Assembly (NCBI GenBank): GCA_035442025.1
Contig: DAORPQ010000028.1
Span: 1-35,763, forward strand
Length of the DNA: 35,763 nt
Source of the DNA: Competibacter_A sp003527885
Lineage (GTDB): Bacteria; Pseudomonadota; Gammaproteobacteria; Competibacterales; Competibacteraceae
Direction: 5' to 3'
The notes beneath the pieces were generated by a model, which did no database searches, had not been told where the DNA came from, and worked only from the letters and a program-made list of their open reading frames with translations. Within the stretch, counting starts at the first letter, position 1; every line of letters starts with the position of its first letter. A program made the position numbers and the translations under genes. Shown here one piece after another: positions 32,407 to 35,763 of this stretch.

Positions 32407-33066
32407 GTGTCCGACGACGAGATGAAAAAGCGCGCCGCCGAAGCCGCGCTGGAGTATGTGGGAGATGATACGGTTTTGGGCGTCGGCACCGGCTCGACGG
32501 TCAACTATTTTATTGCCGCGCTGGCCCACATCAAACACCGGCTCGACGGGGTGGTATCGAGTTCGGAGGCCACGACCCGGCGCCTGAAAGCGGCCGGTAT
32601 TCCCTTGTTGGATTTGAATGCCGCCGGCCCGTTGCCCTTATACGTGGACGGTGCGGACGAGGCCAACCGGCGGTTGCAGCTCATCAAGGGCGGCGGTGGG
32701 GCGCTGACCGGAGAGAAGATCGTGGCCGCCGCCAGCGAGCGGTTCGTCTGCATCGCCGATCAATCCAAGCTGGTAGAGGTGCTCGGCGCGTTTCCCTTGC
32801 CGGTGGAGGTCATCCCGATGGCGCGCAGCCATGTGGGGCGCGAAGTGCTCAAGCGCGGCGGCCAGCCGGTCTTGCGGGAAAATTTCATCACCGACAACGG
32901 CCATCTGATCCTGGATATCTACAACCTGGAAATTTTCGATCCCGTCGAATTGGAAGCGGAATTCAACAGTATCGCGGGTATCGTTACGGTCGGATTGTTC
33001 GCGCGGCGGCCGGCGGATGTCCTGCTATTGGGCACCGCCGACGGCGTGCGGACGGTACGCCCTTGA
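32407..33066 (+). CDS. rpiA: Ribose-5-phosphate isomerase A
   Basis: Interconverts ribose 5-phosphate and ribulose 5-phosphate in the pentose phosphate pathway. It is 219 residues, the same length as E. coli RpiA. Motifs: LGVGTGSTVNYFI, SSSEATTRRL, YVDGADEANRRLQLIKGGGGALTGEKI, then FPLPVEVIPMA and VTVGLFARRPADVLLLGT. Start is GTG at 32407 with AGAGGG five bases upstream. A strong plus-strand terminator stands about 60 bases after the stop. Confidence 0.97.
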   Translation: MSDDEMKKRAAEAALEYVGDDTVLGVGTGSTVNYFIAALAHIKHRLDGVVSSSEATTRRLKAAGIPLLDLNAAGPLPLYVDGADEANRRLQLIKGGGGALTGEKIVAAASERFVCIADQSKLVEVLGAFPLPVEVIPMARSHVGREVLKRGGQPVLRENFITDNGHLILDIYNLEIFDPVELEAEFNSIAGIVTVGLFARRPADVLLLGTADGVRTVRP

Positions 33067-33084
33067 ACGCGGATGGCGAACGAC

Positions 33085-33114
33085 AAAAAACGGGCGCTGC
33101 GTGGCAGCGCCCGT
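33085..33114 (-). terminator. Rho-independent terminator of porin 1
   Basis: An 11-base-pair stem ACGGGCGCTGC/GCAGCGCCCGT with a 3-base loop; on the minus strand it runs directly into six T. Placed 33 bases after the porin 1 stop. Confidence 0.85.
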
Positions 33115-33123
33115 CGCCCTTAC

Positions 33124-33144
33124 GCCCGGAGTCGGGCTTTTTTT
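33124..33144 (+). terminator. Rho-independent terminator of rpiA
   Basis: GCCCG-GAGT-CGGGC followed by seven T, ending three bases before the porin 1 stop on the other strand. Confidence 0.85.
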
Positions 33145-33146
33145 GA

Positions 33147-34280
33147 TCAGAAATCGACGCGAGTGCCGATCGAGACGGCGTTTTGGTCGCCGTAGAGCGC
33201 GCTGTCACTGCTGCGACCAATGTATTCAATCCAAGCCGAAGTACGTTTGCTGAAGTTATATTGATAGCCGACTAAGTAATTATCGATTGTTTCGTCCAAA
33301 CCTGTGTTGTCGAGGCCCGTATCTAAACGGCCATAGGCCGCCCGTAGAGTGTTATTACCAAATCGATATTCGCCGGTGAGATAGATGTTTTTGGCATCAT
33401 TTTCGCCGAACAGGCCGCGAATATTACCAATCGTAGTGGCACCCAAGAGGCCAAAAGTATTGAGAGTGCCTTGCTCGTAAATAAGGCCAACGCTGAAAGG
33501 GCCACCCGTGTAACCGACGCCCACGACCCATTGATTTAGATCGAGACTGAGTTGATATGGAATATCTTCTCCCCCAAGCTCAAAAGTGCTAGCAGGGCCA
33601 TTCTTGTCGCCGTTAAGCGCAATATAGCTGATGCCCGCAAAAAACGGACCATTGCTGTATTTAACGGCTACGTTCCAAAGATCGATATCGTTCGAATAAC
33701 CCTCATCATTGAGGTTTCCATTCATGACCAGCATAGCTTCGGCACTAAAACCGCTAAAATCAGGGGTGATATAATAAATACTGTTATCCAGGCGCGACAG
33801 ACTGCCTTCACCGAAATTCCGAAAGGCGCTCGTTTGGCCGTCGCTATTGAAGTTAAGGCTGTAACCATTGAATGATCCGCCTAGGAAAGCTGTCGGACCA
33901 AATGCTTGGCTGGAGTTGAAAATATCAGTGATTCCAGCCACATGATAATAAGGTGTTTCTTGGGTACCTAGGGAGATTTGGCCAAAACCGCCCTTCAGAC
34001 CAACGAATTTAGGCCGGTTACTGTTGAAATTAGTGCCTTCGGTTACGTCGACGCCAAACTCGTATTCATAAATAGCGCTCAGGCCACCCCCTAAGTCCTC
34101 ATACCCAAGCACACCAAGGCGTGAATCGTCATTGATGACATCCCAGTAACCATCCTTTTTGCTTTCGTCAATGTAATTGACCGACGCTCGCGCCGAGCCG
34201 TACAGGATCGTATCGGCCTGAGCGGTAAGAGGGGCAGCGAGCGCGGTTGAGACAGCCAGGGCGATTATGGATTTTTTCAT
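33147..34280 (-). CDS. Gram-negative porin, first of two tandem paralogues
   Basis: Outer-membrane beta-barrel channel of 377 residues from the ATG at 34280; the frame is open 20 codons more, but the signal peptide MKKSIIALAVSTALAAPL with cleavage after AQA (residue 22) fixes the start. The mature protein starts DTILYGSARASVNYID, has alternating barrel strands, DLGGGLSAIYEYEFGVDVTEG, and ends in phenylalanine, the barrel-assembly signal. It resembles the general porins of the neisserial/betaproteobacterial type (Porin_4). The gene is AT-richer than its surroundings: 33661-33720 is 25 of 60 G+C. Overall similarity to the next porin is strong at both ends and weaker in the loops. Substrate unknown. 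Confidence 0.93.
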   Translation of the reverse strand: MKKSIIALAVSTALAAPLTAQADTILYGSARASVNYIDESKKDGYWDVINDDSRLGVLGYEDLGGGLSAIYEYEFGVDVTEGTNFNSNRPKFVGLKGGFGQISLGTQETPYYHVAGITDIFNSSQAFGPTAFLGGSFNGYSLNFNSDGQTSAFRNFGEGSLSRLDNSIYYITPDFSGFSAEAMLVMNGNLNDEGYSNDIDLWNVAVKYSNGPFFAGISYIALNGDKNGPASTFELGGEDIPYQLSLDLNQWVVGVGYTGGPFSVGLIYEQGTLNTFGLLGATTIGNIRGLFGENDAKNIYLTGEYRFGNNTLRAAYGRLDTGLDNTGLDETIDNYLVGYQYNFSKRTSAWIEYIGRSSDSALYGDQNAVSIGTRVDF

Positions 34281-34321
34281 GGCGGAATTTCCCGATGGTC
34301 TATAGATGGATAGCTGATTTG

Positions 34322-34367
34322 AAAATTTATTTCCAATCAATTAGATATCTTATTGGAAATCAATTTT
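34322..34367. repeat. Long inverted repeat in the porin 1 leader
   Basis: AAAATTTATTTCCAAT (34322-34337) and ATTGGAAATCAATTTT (34352-34367) are reverse complements at 15 of 16 positions. The 14-base spacer contains the palindrome AGATATCT. It lies 42-87 bases before the porin 1 start, downstream of the predicted promoter, and could be a protein operator or an RNA hairpin. Confidence 0.75.
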
Positions 34368-34386
34368 GAAGTTAGCTTTCACAAAC

Positions 34387-34415
34387 GTTATATATGAAGT
34401 TCATCAAAAACACAA
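34387..34415 (-). promoter_or_regulatory. Possible promoter of porin 1
   Basis: Minus strand TTGTGT (34415-34410), 17 bases, TATAAC (34392-34387). The -10 is good and the -35 partial. A start near 34380 would give a leader of about 100 bases containing the inverted repeat. Confidence 0.45.
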
Positions 34416-34484
34416 CTACTAATCTATAAAAAAACAACTTCATTTGTATGAAAACAACGGCGGCGATTTCAAAATTCGGAAATG

Positions 34485-34513
34485 AAAACAGGCACCCGTA
34501 GGTGCCTGTTTTT
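34485..34513 (-). terminator. Rho-independent terminator of porin 2
   Basis: AAAACAGGCACC and GGTGCCTGTTTT pair over 12 bases with a 4-base loop and T-rich ends on both strands, about 25 bases after the porin 2 stop. It separates the two porin transcription units. Confidence 0.85.
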
Positions 34514-34538
34514 AACGACCGATCAGACTGGCTAGCGC

Positions 34539-35606
34539 TTAGAAGTCGTGACGGGTACCGATCGAGACGGCATTGCCGTCGCCATAGGCACTGTCGCTGG
34601 TCCGGCCGACGTATTCGACCCAGAGCCGGGTGCGCTTGCTGAAGTTGTACTGATAGCCCACGGCATAGTTATCGATTTTATCGACGCCAACCGCATCGCT
34701 GTCAGGATCCACATGGCCGTAGGAGGCGCGGATGATGTTCGGGCCGAAGGTGTACTGGCCAGTCAGATAGTAATTCTTGGAGTCATCGGGGAACAGCGTG
34801 TTGACATCCCCATCTTCGTAAGCCAAGGTGACGGCGAACGGACCAGAATTATAGCCCAGCGCCACGCCCCACTGATCGCCGTCCGGCGTCGGGGCCAGCG
34901 GGCCTAAATCCGGGCCTTCCAGCGCCACGTAAGTCGCGCCGGCAAAGAACGGACCATTCTTGTACGACAGCCCGATGTTCCACATGTCAACGGTGTCGCT
35001 GAAGTTGGAGGGTAACTTGTTGTCGGCGGCGGACCGGCAGAAATCGGCGTCTTTGGCCGGGTTACATGAACCGTTCATGACCAGCATCGCCTGGGCGCTG
35101 AAGCCGCTGAGATTGGGGGTCGTATAGACGAGGCTATTGTCCATCCGCGTGGCGAACGTGTTGCCGAGATAGATATAGTTACCGAATACCCGGCTGCTGT
35201 TGAAAATATCGCCGATGCCGATCACGTTGTAGTACGGCGTCCATTGCGTGCCGGCGGTGATGGAGCCAAAGCCGCCTTTCAGGCCGACCCACTTCGGGCG
35301 GTTGCTGTTGAGGTTACCGCCTTCGGTCACGTCGACGCCGAACTCGTACTGGTAGATGGCCGACAGGCCGCCGCCCAGATCTTCTTCACCGCGCACGCCC
35401 AAGCGGGAAGCGTTGTTGACGATATCCAGATAACCGTCGCCATCGAACAGGCCTGAAACGAAGTCGCCAACATCTCTGTTGGTGTTTTCGTCGACATAAT
35501 CGACAGAAACTCGGGCCGAACCATACAACGTGGTGTCAGCGTAGGCGGCGGGGCCAAAACCAACCAGCGCGGTGGCTACGGCCAACGCAAGTGCGGACTT
35601 TTTCAT
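34539..35606 (-). CDS. Gram-negative porin, second of two tandem paralogues
   Basis: Outer-membrane porin of 355 residues. The signal peptide ends at AYA (residue 23) and the mature chain begins DTTLYGSARVSVDYVDE. Like porin 1 it has DLGGGLSAIYQYEFGVDVTEG, NSNRPKWVGLKGGFGS, an NGPFFAGATYVALEG strand and the end YQYNFSKRTRLWVEYVGR, with terminal phenylalanine. A pair of cysteines, Cys181 and Cys190, lies in a predicted outer loop and may form a disulfide; porin 1 lacks them. The AGGAG ribosome site nine bases before the ATG and the promoter just upstream are better than those of porin 1, and G+C content is nearer the window's average. Confidence 0.95.
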   Translation of the reverse strand: MKKSALALAVATALVGFGPAAYADTTLYGSARVSVDYVDENTNRDVGDFVSGLFDGDGYLDIVNNASRLGVRGEEDLGGGLSAIYQYEFGVDVTEGGNLNSNRPKWVGLKGGFGSITAGTQWTPYYNVIGIGDIFNSSRVFGNYIYLGNTFATRMDNSLVYTTPNLSGFSAQAMLVMNGSCNPAKDADFCRSAADNKLPSNFSDTVDMWNIGLSYKNGPFFAGATYVALEGPDLGPLAPTPDGDQWGVALGYNSGPFAVTLAYEDGDVNTLFPDDSKNYYLTGQYTFGPNIIRASYGHVDPDSDAVGVDKIDNYAVGYQYNFSKRTRLWVEYVGRTSDSAYGDGNAVSIGTRHDF

Positions 35607-35673
35607 AAACGTAAACTCCTAGGTTTGTGTTGCAAGTACACAACAAAAGGATGTTGAAAACGCGTTGATGAAA

Positions 35674-35702
35674 TTTATACGCATTTTGCAGCACAAATGC
35701 AA
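35674..35702 (-). promoter_or_regulatory. Promoter of porin 2
   Basis: Minus strand TTGCAT (35702-35697), 17 bases, TATAAA (35679-35674), in a strongly AT-rich stretch. Start near 35667, leader about 60 bases. The AT-rich sequence beyond, to the window edge, may hold regulator sites. Confidence 0.6.
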
Positions 35703-35763
35703 CTGATTTTTTCAAAAAAAACACAAAATTTAATTTATTGTTTCAATGATACAACAATTTGTT

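Overview
The window is a chromosomal segment of a high-GC Gram-negative bacterium, almost certainly a gammaproteobacterium. The evidence is gene order: ndk-rlmN-pilW-rodZ-hisS-yfgM-bamB on one side and ubiI-ubiH-pepP-ygfB diverging from zapA-6S RNA-folate cyclo-ligase on the other, both classic gammaproteobacterial blocks. Lipoproteins, Tat and Sec signal peptides, and outer-membrane porins ending in phenylalanine fit a diderm cell. The ActP-type acetate uptake pair would suit a carboxylate-using organism, but I cannot place the genus. No tRNA, rRNA, CRISPR array, transposase, integrase or phage gene was seen. Most of the window is core genome.

Layout. 1-783: the minus-strand end of a yjcH-actP acetate uptake operon, cut by the window edge, with a structured leader. 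1106-10299: a long minus-strand run, ndk-rlmN-pilW-rodZ-hisS-yfgM-bamB-priA, covering nucleotide balance, ribosome modification, pilus assembly, cell shape, histidyl-tRNA charging, outer-membrane assembly and replication restart. ispG and der, usual members of this block, are absent, and priA sits where der is expected. 10580-11452: hisG alone. 11803-13129: a YgiM-like SH3 protein followed by endonuclease V. 13126-14190: a conserved-looking gene I do not recognise, whose stop interlocks with that of endonuclease V. 14393-19558: divergent opgD and a giant MscK-type channel, both tied to osmotic stress. 19878-20384: a YqhA-family membrane protein.

20523-26866 is a tightly packed minus-strand operon, ygfB-pepP-ubiH-ubiI, extended by a small Rieske protein and an ABC-2 exporter pair through overlapping start and stop codons. 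Divergent from it, 26989-28980 holds a ZapB-like coiled-coil gene, zapA, 6S RNA with its own promoter and terminator, folate cyclo-ligase and an EVE-domain gene. 28995-30752 is an ada-alkB alkylation-repair operon with a good match to the Ada operator upstream. ilvA and rpiA diverge across 32 bases. 33085-35763 ends the window with two tandem paralogous porins, each with its own promoter and terminator; the first is visibly AT-richer and has a long inverted repeat in its leader.

The most interesting signals are the Ada-box match, the predicted leaderless start of the ZapB-like gene, the 16-base inverted repeat before porin 1, the Rieske/ABC extension of the ubiquinone operon, and the unrecognised gene at 13126-14190. 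I found no clearly new multi-gene defence or metabolic system.
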